From assembly GCA_964506075.1 (NCBI GenBank), contig CAZDKO010000020.1, positions 1-33,151 of the forward strand: DNA of 33,151 nucleotides, written 5' to 3'. The translations under genes were made by a program, and so were the position numbers. Origin of the DNA: CAZDKO01 sp964506075 [NCBI: uncultured bacterium]. GTDB taxonomy: Bacteria > CAZDME01 > JAYEMH01. Below the pieces are notes generated by a model that was not told the origin of the DNA, ran no database searches, and was given only the letters and a program-made list of their open reading frames with translations. This document shows positions 25,135 through 33,151 of this stretch, in pieces (the stretch's first letter is position 1; each line of letters begins with the position of its first letter).

Positions 25135-25428
25135 CTATTTAACCATATCTATGAGCTCTATCAAAGTTCGGAGTTTTTCTTTAATCTGATGGCTATTCAA
25201 CGTTTGCTTTTCTCTTGTTTTATAAAGCTCATCAGCAATATTTAAAGCGGCTAGAATCGCAATTTTATTGGTAGAAGTCAACTGAGTATTCGCCGCTACC
25301 TCCCTCATTTTCTTATCAACAAAACTGGCAAGTTTATATACATAGTCTGGTTCTTTAATTCCTTTTATTCGGTATTCTTCTCCGAAGATTTCTACTGTTA
25401 TGGCTGGTTTATTTTCTTTCATAATCAT
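25135..25428 (-). CDS. zapA: Cell division protein ZapA
   Basis: FtsZ-associated protein that promotes Z-ring bundling. The 97-residue product has the ZapA core: VEIFGEEYRIKG (13-24), YVYKLASFVDKKMREVA (30-46), KIAILAALNIADELY (54-68), then a helical C-terminal region for dimer and tetramer formation. It follows pheT by 19 bases, a common order (pheS-pheT-zapA), and precedes the 6S RNA. Two Met codons (residues 1 and 3) could start the protein; AAGG lies just before the first. Confidence 0.92.
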   Translation of the reverse strand: MIMKENKPAITVEIFGEEYRIKGIKEPDYVYKLASFVDKKMREVAANTQLTSTNKIAILAALNIADELYKTREKQTLNSHQIKEKLRTLIELIDMVK

Positions 25429-25447
25429 TTGCCTTGCGATAAAAATT

Positions 25448-27517
25448 TTATCCTCCTCTTACTTTCACTTTCAAATTATCTATGAGCTGCCGGGAAATTT
25501 TCTGGTGTAAATCATTAACCCCGGCATCAGTCAATGTTTTAGAAGCTGAACGATATGTCAGAGTATAGCCCAGGCTTCTAAAATTTTCAGGGATTTGTTT
25601 TCCTTCATAAACGTCAAATAAATCAACCTGTTCGATTAATTCTCCACCTGTATTTTTAATCAAAGAAATTATTTTTTCCGAGGTGACTTCTGATGGAATA
25701 AGAAGAGACAAATCCCTTCTTACGGCTGGAAATTTCGGTAAAGCTTTAAAATGTTTATTGAAATCTATTTCACTTATAATTTCATCCAGGATTATTTCCG
25801 CACCGAAAATCCTGTTTTTGAATCCTATTTTTTCAGTAACCAGAGGGTTAATTTCTCCAATGTAACCCACTTTTTTATCTTTCAGTTCTATCCAGGATGC
25901 ATTTTGGGGATGAAACATAGATAAATCGCCCTTTGCAAATTTTAACGAGGAAATACCGAGGGCTTCAAAAATTACTTCAACTATCCCTTTTAAGTCCAAA
26001 AAAGTGCCGATAGTATCTTTTTCGGATTCTTTTTCGGTTAAAGCTATTGCCACCGCTTTATTTTCATAAAATTTAGTTCCGGTATTTTCTGAAGCAAACA
26101 CATTACCTATCTCGAATATCTTCACCTCTTCCACCTGATGATTATAGTTCCAGACAATATTATTCAATAAACCGGGTAGAAGCGAGGGTCTCATAATATC
26201 CTGCTCCTGACTTATAGGATTAATAACCCTGACGAAATTTTTACCTGAAAATTGTCCTTCTAAATTATTTTTGGACAAGTAATCTACATTAGTAAAGGCA
26301 TAATTCATCACTTCCTGCAGTCCCGATTTTTGCAAAACATCAAATAATATCTCTTTCATCTCAAGGACATTTACTTTGGTAATTGCCCCTTTTAACGGTA
26401 TTAACGTGGTAACCGGCAACTTAGGTTCAATCCGGTTATAACCATAGTGACGGGCGATTTCTTCAATTAAATCAATTTCCCTTTCAATATCACTGCGAAA
26501 ACTGGGAACTGAAACTTTAATTTTTCCTTTCTGGCTTAATTTCACTTTAAACTCTAAACCCTTTAAAATATCCTTAACTTTAATCAAGGTTATGTTAATT
26601 CCCAAAAGATTGTTGACCCTTTCTAATCTCAATTCTAAAACACGTTCGGGAATTTTATTTTTATAAACGTCAATTGTTCCCTGAGCAATTTCTCCTCCGG
26701 CAAGACGGGTTATTAATTCAGCCGTCCGATTCAGAGCAAAGATTAAACCTTCCGGGTCGGCCCCCCTTTCAAATCGATATGAAGCTTCAGTCATCATATT
26801 TAACTTCTTTGCCGCACGGCGAATGGATACTTTGTTAAAATAAGCACTTTCCAGGAGAACATTTTGAGTTAACTCCTTTACTTCGGAAAGATGCCCCCCC
26901 ATGATACCCGCTATGGCCTGGGGATTTTCCGTATCAGCAATAACCAGGATATCCGGAGAAAGTTCTCTCTCTATCATATCTATATTAAGTATTTTTTCTC
27001 CTTTTTTAGCCGGGCGGATAATAAGTTTTTTACCGTGCAAAGTGTCATAATCAAAGGCATGGAGCGGATGACCAAGTTCCATTAGAACAAAATTAGTTAC
27101 ATCCACCACGTTATTAACTGAACGAAGCCCTGCTTTCTCCAGATAAGTCTTCAACCATTCCGGGCTGGCATTAACCTTAACACCTTTGATTAATCTGGCT
27201 GCATAACGCGGGCAAAGTTCGGGTTTTTCAACTTCAACATCTATAAAATTTCTAATTTTTTCTTTTCCTTCTTTTAATTTAATTACCGGATATTTTAATT
27301 TTTTCCCTGAAGCGGCAGCCACCTCGCGAGCAATGCCAACTATACTGGCACAATCCGGCCGGTTAGAAGTCAGTTCCAACTCAAAAACAATATCACCATC
27401 CGCCGTTTCAGCGTAATTTTCAACCTCTATCCCCAGCATGGTCAAAATTTCAGCCAGTTTGGATGGTAAAACTTTAATATCAAGATATTCTTTTAACCAT
27501 TTGTAAGAAAATTTCAT
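25448..27517 (-). CDS. pheT: Phenylalanyl-tRNA synthetase beta chain, short form without N-terminal tRNA-binding domain
   Basis: The 689-residue beta subunit of the (alpha-beta)2 synthetase. It runs from MKFSYKWLKEYLDI directly into FELELTSNRPDCASIVGIAREVA (about 45-67), so the roughly 110-residue EMAPII-like tRNA-binding domain present in E. coli PheT (795 aa) between these two parts is absent. The B3/B4 editing domain, B5, the catalytic-like core and a C-terminal FDX-ACB domain (FPAVRRDLSLLIPSEV to the end) are present. Short PheT forms occur in some bacterial lineages, so this is a lineage trait and not damage. It starts 13 bases after pheS. Confidence 0.96.
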   Translation of the reverse strand: MKFSYKWLKEYLDIKVLPSKLAEILTMLGIEVENYAETADGDIVFELELTSNRPDCASIVGIAREVAAASGKKLKYPVIKLKEGKEKIRNFIDVEVEKPELCPRYAARLIKGVKVNASPEWLKTYLEKAGLRSVNNVVDVTNFVLMELGHPLHAFDYDTLHGKKLIIRPAKKGEKILNIDMIERELSPDILVIADTENPQAIAGIMGGHLSEVKELTQNVLLESAYFNKVSIRRAAKKLNMMTEASYRFERGADPEGLIFALNRTAELITRLAGGEIAQGTIDVYKNKIPERVLELRLERVNNLLGINITLIKVKDILKGLEFKVKLSQKGKIKVSVPSFRSDIEREIDLIEEIARHYGYNRIEPKLPVTTLIPLKGAITKVNVLEMKEILFDVLQKSGLQEVMNYAFTNVDYLSKNNLEGQFSGKNFVRVINPISQEQDIMRPSLLPGLLNNIVWNYNHQVEEVKIFEIGNVFASENTGTKFYENKAVAIALTEKESEKDTIGTFLDLKGIVEVIFEALGISSLKFAKGDLSMFHPQNASWIELKDKKVGYIGEINPLVTEKIGFKNRIFGAEIILDEIISEIDFNKHFKALPKFPAVRRDLSLLIPSEVTSEKIISLIKNTGGELIEQVDLFDVYEGKQIPENFRSLGYTLTYRSASKTLTDAGVNDLHQKISRQLIDNLKVKVRGG

Positions 27518-27530
27518 TGTTTTTTGCCTT

Positions 27531-28562
27531 TTAGAATTGTTGCAAGAATCTTAAATCATTTTCGAAAAACAGCCTGATATCATCTATACCAAACTTAATC
27601 ATAGCCATTCTTTCAATACCCATCCCAAAAGCATATCCACTTACTTTATCGGGGTCATAACCCACGGCTTTTAAAACAAAAGGGTCAATCATACCAGCCC
27701 CTAAAACCTCTACCCAGCCTTTATGCCGGCAAACCGAACACCCTTTCCCCTGGCAGATGGTACAGCTTATATCTACTTCTGCACTCGGTTCTGTAAAAGG
27801 GAAAAAACTGGGCCGAAGGCGCAATTTGGTTTTTTCACCGAATAAAGTTTTTAAAAAAATTTCTAATACCCATTTTAGATTTCCAAAAGTTATATTTTTA
27901 TCTACCTGAAAGACTTCTATTTGATGAAACATGGGGGTATGGGAAGCATCTGTAGCGTCCCGGCGAAAACAACGGCCGGCAGAAACAATTTTAATCGGCG
28001 GTTGGAGTTTCTCCATAACTCTAATTTGAACCGGTGAAGTTTGCGTACGTAAAAGTAACTTTTTATCCAGATAAAAAGAATCCTGGGTATCTCTAACCGG
28101 ATGGTCAGGAGGAGTATTTAAGGCTTCAAAATTATAATATTCAGTTTCTATTTCCGGACCTTCGGCTAAAGAAAACCCCATCCCTTCAAATATACCGATT
28201 ACCTTTTCAAACATCTGGGTAATAGGGTGTTTTTTTCCTAAAACCGGTTTTCGTCCCGGCAAAGTTATATCCACTCCTTTGGCAAAATCAGCCTTTATTT
28301 TTCCCGCCCGAATTAGATTTAACCTTTGAGTAATAGCCGCGTCCAAAGCTTGTTTAATGTCATTTGACATCTTCCCGATAACCGGGCGCTCAGCAGGATT
28401 AATGTTTCCTAAATCACGGATAATCTGGGTCAATCTACCTTTTCTTCCCAGATATTCGATTTTTATTTTTTCAATTTCTTCAAAACCAACCGCTTTATCC
28501 AGGCTATCCAAGGCTTCTTTTTTTATTATTTCTAATTGTTCCTTCATCGCGGTAAAATTCAT
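27531..28562 (-). CDS. pheS: Phenylalanyl-tRNA synthetase alpha chain
   Basis: Catalytic class II subunit, 343 residues, full length. After the N-terminal coiled coil (LEIIKKEALDSLDKAV, EYLGRKGRLTQIIRDL) come motif 2 region DATDASHTPMFHQIEVFQVDK (about 205-225), a four-cysteine CTICQGKGCSVC cluster (possible zinc knuckle) and motif 3 in SGYAFGMGIERMAM. The start codon overlaps the stop of the K+ channel regulator gene as ATGA. pheT follows 13 bases on. No T-box or attenuator can be seen, since there is no leader. Confidence 0.97.
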   Translation of the reverse strand: MNFTAMKEQLEIIKKEALDSLDKAVGFEEIEKIKIEYLGRKGRLTQIIRDLGNINPAERPVIGKMSNDIKQALDAAITQRLNLIRAGKIKADFAKGVDITLPGRKPVLGKKHPITQMFEKVIGIFEGMGFSLAEGPEIETEYYNFEALNTPPDHPVRDTQDSFYLDKKLLLRTQTSPVQIRVMEKLQPPIKIVSAGRCFRRDATDASHTPMFHQIEVFQVDKNITFGNLKWVLEIFLKTLFGEKTKLRLRPSFFPFTEPSAEVDISCTICQGKGCSVCRHKGWVEVLGAGMIDPFVLKAVGYDPDKVSGYAFGMGIERMAMIKFGIDDIRLFFENDLRFLQQF

Positions 28563-29248
28563 TTATATTTTTTTATTTCCTGAATACTTTTATTACTGCC
28601 AATTAACACCAGAACATTACCTTCCTCAATTTTATCTTCGGCATGAGGAAGGACATTCATTTCTTCTTGAATGTCAGTATCACCCTTCTCATTAACTATA
28701 GGAACTTTCTTTTTTATAGCTATAATGCTGATATCAAGCTTTTTACGTAAATCAAGTTCCCGAAGAGTTTTACCGACAAATTGCTTTGGTGTTATTAATT
28801 CTATAATACTGTAATCCGGTAATAGCTCAAAATGTTCCAGACAATCAGGTGAAACTAAACTTTTAGCCAAACGAGCTCCCATGTCTCTTTCCGGAAATAC
28901 AACCTGACTCACCCCTACCTGCCGTAATATCTTTCCGTGCATTTCAGTTATGGCTTTGGCCACTATTTCCTTTACACCAATCTCCTTAAGAAGCATTACT
29001 ACCAGAATACTGGACTCAATATCCTGTCCAATGCTGACTATAGTTACATCCACGTCTTTTAAGCCAACTGACCGAAGAGCTTTTTCGTCTGTGGCATCAA
29101 GCTGAACGGCCTGAGTGGCATAGTCACTCGCTTCTTGAACCATATCCTCTTTTATATCAATAGCCAAAACTTCCGCTCCCTGGTCACTCAGCGTTCGGGC
29201 AACACTTGTGCCAAATCTTCCTAAACCAATAACCGCAAACTGTCGCAT
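28559..29248 (-). CDS. ktrA: K+ uptake regulatory RCK protein (KtrA/TrkA family)
   Basis: A 229-residue cytoplasmic gating subunit. RCK_N nucleotide-binding domain with GLGRFG (8-13) and the acidic end of the second strand (IDIKED), then an RCK_C domain (VGKTLRELDLRKKLDISIIAI and after). A single RCK_N-RCK_C unit is KtrA-like; two units would be TrkA of enterobacteria. A strong AAAGGAGGA site precedes the ATG. The channel gene ends 41 bases upstream, so the two form the usual transporter pair. It overlaps pheS by 4 bases. Confidence 0.93.
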   Translation of the reverse strand: MRQFAVIGLGRFGTSVARTLSDQGAEVLAIDIKEDMVQEASDYATQAVQLDATDEKALRSVGLKDVDVTIVSIGQDIESSILVVMLLKEIGVKEIVAKAITEMHGKILRQVGVSQVVFPERDMGARLAKSLVSPDCLEHFELLPDYSIIELITPKQFVGKTLRELDLRKKLDISIIAIKKKVPIVNEKGDTDIQEEMNVLPHAEDKIEEGNVLVLIGSNKSIQEIKKYK

Positions 29249-29289
29249 TAGAACATCCTCCTTTAAACGACAATAACAACCTGTCCTTT

Positions 29290-30654
29290 TTAACCAATCA
29301 TTATTTTTTCTTCCGGGTATTTAAAAATTTTTCTTTCTTCCGGCTTAGCAATTGCTAAAGCCAGCGTTAACGGTCCCACCCTTCCTAAAAACATTGTCAC
29401 TATAATAATAAACCGCCCCCAGAAACTTAACTGGCTGGTTATTCCGGTTGATAAACCGACGGTTCCAAAAGCAGAAGTTACTTCAAACAACCCTTTTATT
29501 AAGTACTCAGGTTGATTGGCGAGGTTACCCTCTACAAGCAAAAGTAATACGGTGGTTAAGAAAATCCAGGCACCCGCTAAAATACAAATGACTACCGTTT
29601 TTCTTATAACCAAACGAGGCACCGTTCGATTAAAAATGGATACATAATCTTTATTCTTAAACATTGCCCAGCAGGTAACTATTAAAATTGCAAAAGTCGA
29701 TGTTTTAATTCCGCCGCCGGTACCGCCGGGTGAGGCCCCGATAAACATTAATAATAACGTGAAAAACTGGCTTACCGGGCGCATTTCAGAGATTTCTAAA
29801 GTATTGAATCCGGCCGTTCTTGGGGTCACGGCATGAAAAAAAGAGGCCAGAACCTTCTCTTTCACCGGCAATTCTTTTAAAGTGCTGTTTTTCTCAAAAG
29901 CAAAAAAGACCATAAAACCAAAGATAATTAAAACCAGAGTTGAAATAACCACAATTTTAGTCTGCAAAGAAACTTTGTTTTTTTCAGATTTTTTAAATAG
30001 ATTGAACCGCAGCTTAAACAGGTCTATTAAAACGAAAAACCCAATTCCGCCAATGATGATTAAAAAAATCATAGCCAGATTAGTTAAAACGTCACCCCGG
30101 AATTGAATTAAGTTTGTTCTGAATAAAGAAAAACCGGCGTTGCAGAAACCAGAGACAGAATGAAAAACAGCCCGATAGGCAATTTCCAATAAATTTCCAT
30201 TTAAAAATTTCCGCCAGTGCAGAAATAAAATCAGCGCTCCGCTCCCCTCAAAAATTAACGTATATAAAACTATGTGTTTGATGAGGTAAAAAATCCCGGC
30301 ATTCTGGTCTTGGTCCAGCGCACTTTGCATAATCATTCTCCCCCGGATACTTATTTTTCTGCCAAAAATGATAGCAAAAAGGGAAGAAAAAGTCATAATT
30401 CCCAGACCACCCATCTGGATAAGAAGTAAAATCACCATCTGACCAAACAGGGTGAAATATGTACCTGTATCTACTACAGTTAATCCGGTTACGCAAGTAG
30501 CTGACGTAGCGGTAAAAAGGGCATTTATCGATGAAATTCCATCTCTGGTGGCCCAGGGCAACTGTAGTAAAATTGTTCCCACGCAGATAGCTATAAAAAA
30601 ACTCAAAATAACAATTTGAGGTGCGCTGAGGTTTTTTAAAATCCTCTCAGCCAT
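29290..30654 (-). CDS. ktrB: K+ uptake channel subunit (KtrB/TrkH family)
   Basis: A 454-residue integral membrane protein of the SKT superfamily. Four pore repeats with recognisable filter loops are seen: TCVTGL (53-58), GFCNAGFS (169-176), TPRTAGFN (277-284) and AFGTVGLS (395-402), each with its conserved Gly. Further hydrophobic helices lie between. The GASPGGTGGGIKT loop (306-318) corresponds to the intramembrane gate region of Ktr/Trk proteins. It forms a K+ (or Na+-coupled K+) channel gated by the RCK protein encoded next. It lies 32 bases after rplT, so a transport operon is fused to a translation operon. Confidence 0.94.
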   Translation of the reverse strand: MAERILKNLSAPQIVILSFFIAICVGTILLQLPWATRDGISSINALFTATSATCVTGLTVVDTGTYFTLFGQMVILLLIQMGGLGIMTFSSLFAIIFGRKISIRGRMIMQSALDQDQNAGIFYLIKHIVLYTLIFEGSGALILFLHWRKFLNGNLLEIAYRAVFHSVSGFCNAGFSLFRTNLIQFRGDVLTNLAMIFLIIIGGIGFFVLIDLFKLRFNLFKKSEKNKVSLQTKIVVISTLVLIIFGFMVFFAFEKNSTLKELPVKEKVLASFFHAVTPRTAGFNTLEISEMRPVSQFFTLLLMFIGASPGGTGGGIKTSTFAILIVTCWAMFKNKDYVSIFNRTVPRLVIRKTVVICILAGAWIFLTTVLLLLVEGNLANQPEYLIKGLFEVTSAFGTVGLSTGITSQLSFWGRFIIIVTMFLGRVGPLTLALAIAKPEERKIFKYPEEKIMIG

Positions 30655-30686
30655 ACTTTTTTATCTTCCTTCCATCAATTAACTTT

Positions 30687-31043
30687 TTATTTTTTTAAAC
30701 TACTTTTGGCTACTTTAACCAATTGGCTAAAAGTTTTAGAATCTGTAGCGGCAACTTCAGCCAGAATTTTCCGGTTAAGGTTAACCTTGGCCTTCTTTAA
30801 GCCCGCCATAAACTGACTGTATGAAAGACCATGCAATTTAACCCCGGCGTTAATCCTGGCCATCCAGAGTTGACGCATGTTCCGTTTTTTAGCCCGGCGG
30901 TCCCGGGAAGCATACATAAGACCTTTATTAACCTGTTCTTTAGCTGTTTTATAAAGGCGGTGTTTGCCTCCCCAATATCCCTTAGCCCTTTTTAAAATTT
31001 TTTTTCTTCGTCTTCTTGAAGCAGAAACTTTCCTGGCTCTCAT
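30687..31043 (-). CDS. rplT: Ribosomal protein L20
   Basis: A 118-residue 23S rRNA-binding protein needed early in 50S assembly. Very basic N-terminus (MRARKVSASRRRRKKILKRA), then the L20 core with GLMYASRDRRAKKRNMRQLW and INAGVKLHGLSYSQFMAGL. Length is exactly typical. In the infC-rpmI-rplT operon L20 is a known autoregulator of rpmI and rplT translation in E. coli and B. subtilis; no leader structure for this is obvious here. It lies 27 bases after rpmI. Confidence 0.98.
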   Translation of the reverse strand: MRARKVSASRRRRKKILKRAKGYWGGKHRLYKTAKEQVNKGLMYASRDRRAKKRNMRQLWMARINAGVKLHGLSYSQFMAGLKKAKVNLNRKILAEVAATDSKTFSQLVKVAKSSLKK

Positions 31044-31070
31044 TTTTATTAATTTCCCTCTATTATATTG

Positions 31071-31268
31071 TTAACTGTATGGCAAAAGCTTTTTTATCAT
31101 TTTAGCTTCTGTGTTTGTCGTAAGAGTTGATTGTCTTAAATGCCTCTTCCTTTTTTTCTTTTTACTGGTTAGAATATGGCCTTTATATGCCCTACTCCTT
31201 TTTATTTTTCCTTTTTTAGTTTTTCGAAAACGCTTAGCTGCACCACGATGAGTCTTAATTTTGGGCAT
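31071..31268 (-). CDS. rpmI: Ribosomal protein L35
   Basis: A 65-residue basic protein of the large subunit: [20 protein letters not shown] is the classic L35 start, followed by a [10 protein letters not shown] stretch. The ATG overlaps the end of infC by 14 bases and has GGGAGAGG just upstream inside infC, so it is translationally linked to IF-3. Confidence 0.98.
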   Translation of the reverse strand: MPKIKTHRGAAKRFRKTKKGKIKRSRAYKGHILTSKKKKRKRHLRQSTLTTNTEAKMIKKLLPYS

Positions 31269-31794
31269 TTTCCTCTCCCTGCTTAGAAGTTTTAGGCCGC
31301 AGAATAACCGTTATGCTTTTTCCTTCAAATCTAGGTCCGAATTCAACTACGGCTAATTTAGCGGTATCTTCAGTCAATTTACTGATTAAAGCTTCCCCAA
31401 TTTCTTTATGCGACATTTCTCTGCCACGGTATACCATGGTTACCTTTACTTTGTGTCCCCCGAGAAGAAATTCCTCAATATGGTCAAGTTTAATCTGATA
31501 ATCATGAGGGTCAATTTTGGGGCGTATTTTTATTTCTTTTGTTCCGGCAACACGATGTTTTTTCTTTACCTCCTTAGCCCGTTTAGTCTGCTGATACTGG
31601 TATTTTCCATAATCAATGATTCGGCAAACCGGAGGCTGAACCGTAGGGGCAACCTCTACTAAATCTAAATTAGCTTCTTCAGCCAGTCTCAACGCTTCCT
31701 TAATAGGCAAAACACCTATCTGTTCACCATTCTGATTCACAACCCTGACTTCTTTAGCTTTAATTTCCGTATTTATTCTTGGCTCCTGAGAAAT
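31255..31794 (-). CDS. infC: Translation initiation factor IF-3, probable AUU start
   Basis: IF-3 binds the 30S subunit and checks initiator tRNA and start codon. Domains: N-terminal ([39 protein letters not shown]), linker ([19 protein letters not shown]), C-terminal ([18 protein letters not shown] to GRFEGK-like [13 protein letters not shown]). No ATG lies near the start. A perfect AAGGAGGTGA (31801-31810) leaves only 3 bases before the TTG at 31798-31800 but 9 between GGAGG and the ATT at 31792-31794, and the protein then begins (M)[10 protein letters not shown] as IF-3 normally does. I therefore choose ATT, giving 179 residues; TTG would add two. An AUU start is the known basis of IF-3 autocontrol in E. 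coli and is common in infC. Confidence 0.95.
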   Translation of the reverse strand: MSQEPRINTEIKAKEVRVVNQNGEQIGVLPIKEALRLAEEANLDLVEVAPTVQPPVCRIIDYGKYQYQQTKRAKEVKKKHRVAGTKEIKIRPKIDPHDYQIKLDHIEEFLLGGHKVKVTMVYRGREMSHKEIGEALISKLTEDTAKLAVVEFGPRFEGKSITVILRPKTSKQGEENAQN

Positions 31795-31800
31795 TTTCAA

Positions 31801-31810
31801 TCACCTCCTT
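31801..31810 (-). promoter_or_regulatory. Full-consensus ribosome-binding site that decides the infC start
   Basis: AAGGAGGTGA on the minus strand is complementary to the whole anti-Shine-Dalgarno end of 16S rRNA. Its distance fits the non-standard ATT at 31792-31794 and is too short for the TTG at 31798-31800. A strong site paired with a poor start codon is the arrangement known for self-limiting IF-3 synthesis. Confidence 0.75.
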
Positions 31811-31854
31811 ATTTAACATTATTTTAATATATTATTACCAACTGTATATACCCG

Positions 31855-33151
31855 TTATTTCTTTTCCCGAATCTCCGTCTCTATATCTTTTATAAATTCT
31901 TCCAATTTTCGGGGACCTAAATCTCCGACCCCTCTTTTTCTAACCGAAATGTTATTATTTTCTGCCTCTTTATTCCCGATAATCAAAAGATAGGGGGTCT
32001 TTTCGATTTCCCCTTCTCTGATTTTATAATTTATCTTTTGGTTACGGAAGTTTTCTTCAACCCGGAATCCCTTTTCCCTAAGCAAACCAGATATTTCCGC
32101 CGCGTAAGGAATTTGATTGTCCGTAACCGTCAATAATTTAATTTGAACCGGCGAAATCCATAAAGGGAAAGCCCCTCCGAAATGTTCAGTTAAAACCCCT
32201 AAAAACCTTTCAATGGTTCCTAAAATCGCCCGATGAATCATTACCGGGCGATGTTGTTTACCGTCTTCTCCAATATAGTCCATATCAAAACGTTCGGGAA
32301 TGGCAAAATCCACCTGAATCGTTGCCCCTTGCCAGGTTCTCCCTAAAGAATCTTTTAATTTCACATCAATCTTTGGACCGTAAAAAGCCCCTTCCCCTTC
32401 ATTTATCTGGAAAGAAATACCCTTTTGGGTTAAAACCTCCTTTAAGGATTCAGTAGCTACTTCCCAGTCTTCAATTTTACCGATAAATTTTTCCGGCCGG
32501 GTGCTTATTTCAACCTCCCAGTTAAAATTAAAAACATCAAGAATATATTTAATAAAATCTATAACATCACCTACTTCTGATTTGAACTGTTCCGGAGCAC
32601 AAAATATATGGGCATCATCCTGGGTAAAACCCCTGACCCGCAACAGCCCGTGAAGCACACCGGATTTTTCATAACGATAAACAGTTCCCAGTTCAAAAAA
32701 ACGTATCGGTAACTCGCGGTAACTATGCCTGTGGCTTTTATAAATTAATATATGCCCCGGACAATTCATCGGTTTCACCGCGTATTCCTGGTTTTCAACA
32801 TTTATAAAATACATCAGGGAACGATAATAGTCATAATGACCGGACATTTTCCAGATATCAGATTTTAAAATATGCGGGGTGGAAACCAACTGATACCCCC
32901 GTTTTAAATTTGCATTTTTAATAAAATCCTCTAAAACCGAACGCAGAATGGCCCCTTTAGGATGATAAAAAACTAAACCCGCTCCGGCTTCTTCATGGAA
33001 GGTGAATAAATCCAGAGCCGGACCCAGTTTACGATGGTCTCTTCTCTGCGCCTCTTCAAAATTTTTTAAATATTGCTCTAATTCCTGCCGGGACGGAAAA
33101 GCGGTCCCGTATATCCGCTGAAGCATTTTATTGGTCTCGCTACCTTTCCAA
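31855..33151 (-). CDS. thrS: Threonyl-tRNA synthetase, 5' end beyond the window
   Basis: Class II synthetase for threonine. The frame stays open to the right edge: before the Met codon at 33124-33126 it reads W-K-G-S-E-T-N-K, matching the normal ThrRS approach to MLQRIYGTAF, so that Met is internal and not the start. About 432 C-terminal residues are seen of a usual 640 or so; the TGS and editing domains lie outside the window. Visible: the catalytic core with MNCPGHILIYKSH (active-site Cys), motif 2 RVRGFTQDDAHIF, motif 3 RPVMIHRAILGTIERFL, and the anticodon-binding domain (PVQIKLLTVTDNQIPYA to the end). It is followed after about 60 AT-rich bases by infC, the classical thrS-infC-rpmI-rplT order. 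Confidence 0.97.
   Translation of the reverse strand, partial: WKGSETNKMLQRIYGTAFPSRQELEQYLKNFEEAQRRDHRKLGPALDLFTFHEEAGAGLVFYHPKGAILRSVLEDFIKNANLKRGYQLVSTPHILKSDIWKMSGHYDYYRSLMYFINVENQEYAVKPMNCPGHILIYKSHRHSYRELPIRFFELGTVYRYEKSGVLHGLLRVRGFTQDDAHIFCAPEQFKSEVGDVIDFIKYILDVFNFNWEVEISTRPEKFIGKIEDWEVATESLKEVLTQKGISFQINEGEGAFYGPKIDVKLKDSLGRTWQGATIQVDFAIPERFDMDYIGEDGKQHRPVMIHRAILGTIERFLGVLTEHFGGAFPLWISPVQIKLLTVTDNQIPYAAEISGLLREKGFRVEENFRNQKINYKIREGEIEKTPYLLIIGNKEAENNNISVRKRGVGDLGPRKLEEFIKDIETEIREKK

Noticed and set aside
31801-31854. T-box or other amino-acid-sensing leader before infC or the synthetase genes
   Set aside because: The space before infC is about 60 AT-rich bases with no specifier stem or terminator; the leader of thrS is outside the window and pheS has none.
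33124-33126. Met codon as the start of thrS
   Set aside because: The frame is open to the window edge and reads W-K-G-S-E-T-N-K before it, which is normal internal ThrRS sequence; the gene is cut by the edge.

Overview
The window is a nearly gap-free stretch of bacterial chromosome in which every supported gene lies on the minus strand, so transcription runs from high to low coordinates. It is AT-rich overall. Gene content (a ferredoxin-linked 2-oxoacid oxidoreductase, the MEP isoprenoid enzyme Dxs, many cobalamin-dependent radical SAM enzymes, short PheT and unusual GluRS forms) suggests an uncultured anaerobic bacterium. My tentative guess is an Omnitrophota-like or neighbouring candidate phylum. 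That is an inference from style and gene order; no rRNA is present to settle it.

Right part (about 33151 to 10780) is housekeeping. In transcription order it holds thrS (5' end off the window), infC, rpmI, rplT, a K+ channel pair (ktrB/ktrA-like), pheS, pheT, zapA, a 6S RNA, rarA, a 5-formyltetrahydrofolate cyclo-ligase, then a clear sigma70 promoter leading into rny, a YmdB-like phosphodiesterase, folD, xseA, xseB, dxs, a small secreted protein, nadK, a four-gene 2-oxoacid:ferredoxin oxidoreductase operon, gltX and a tRNA-Gln(CUG). Spacings are mostly short or overlapping. The placement of 6S RNA after zapA and near the 5-FCL gene repeats the zapA-ssrS-ygfA neighbourhood known from proteobacteria, with rarA inserted.

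Left part (about 10721 to 1) is the accessory and most unusual region: a tandem array of cobalamin-binding radical SAM genes. One divergent member (9147-10721) is followed by six close paralogues (7692-9119, 6323-7708, 3036-4415, 1532-2878, 155-1525 and one cut by the left edge), interrupted by a polytopic GT39/ArnT-like glycosyltransferase gene (4674-6287) and by a strong promoter at 4511-4539. The paralogues have a nearly constant, GC-richer first half (cobalamin-binding domain up to the CX3CX2C cluster motif) joined to strongly diverged AT-rich second halves. Two of them share an exactly identical 335-nt tract, and an orphan C-terminal tail lies between those two. This looks like a locus where recombination keeps the cofactor-binding half uniform while the substrate-facing half diversifies. 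With the embedded glycosyltransferase, a role in modifying a lipid, glycan or other envelope product is plausible but unproven.

No CRISPR array, transposase, integrase, rRNA or plus-strand gene is supported. The two largest intergenic spaces are 4416-4673 (promoter and AT-rich leader) and 21109-21355 (a nest of small direct and inverted repeats).
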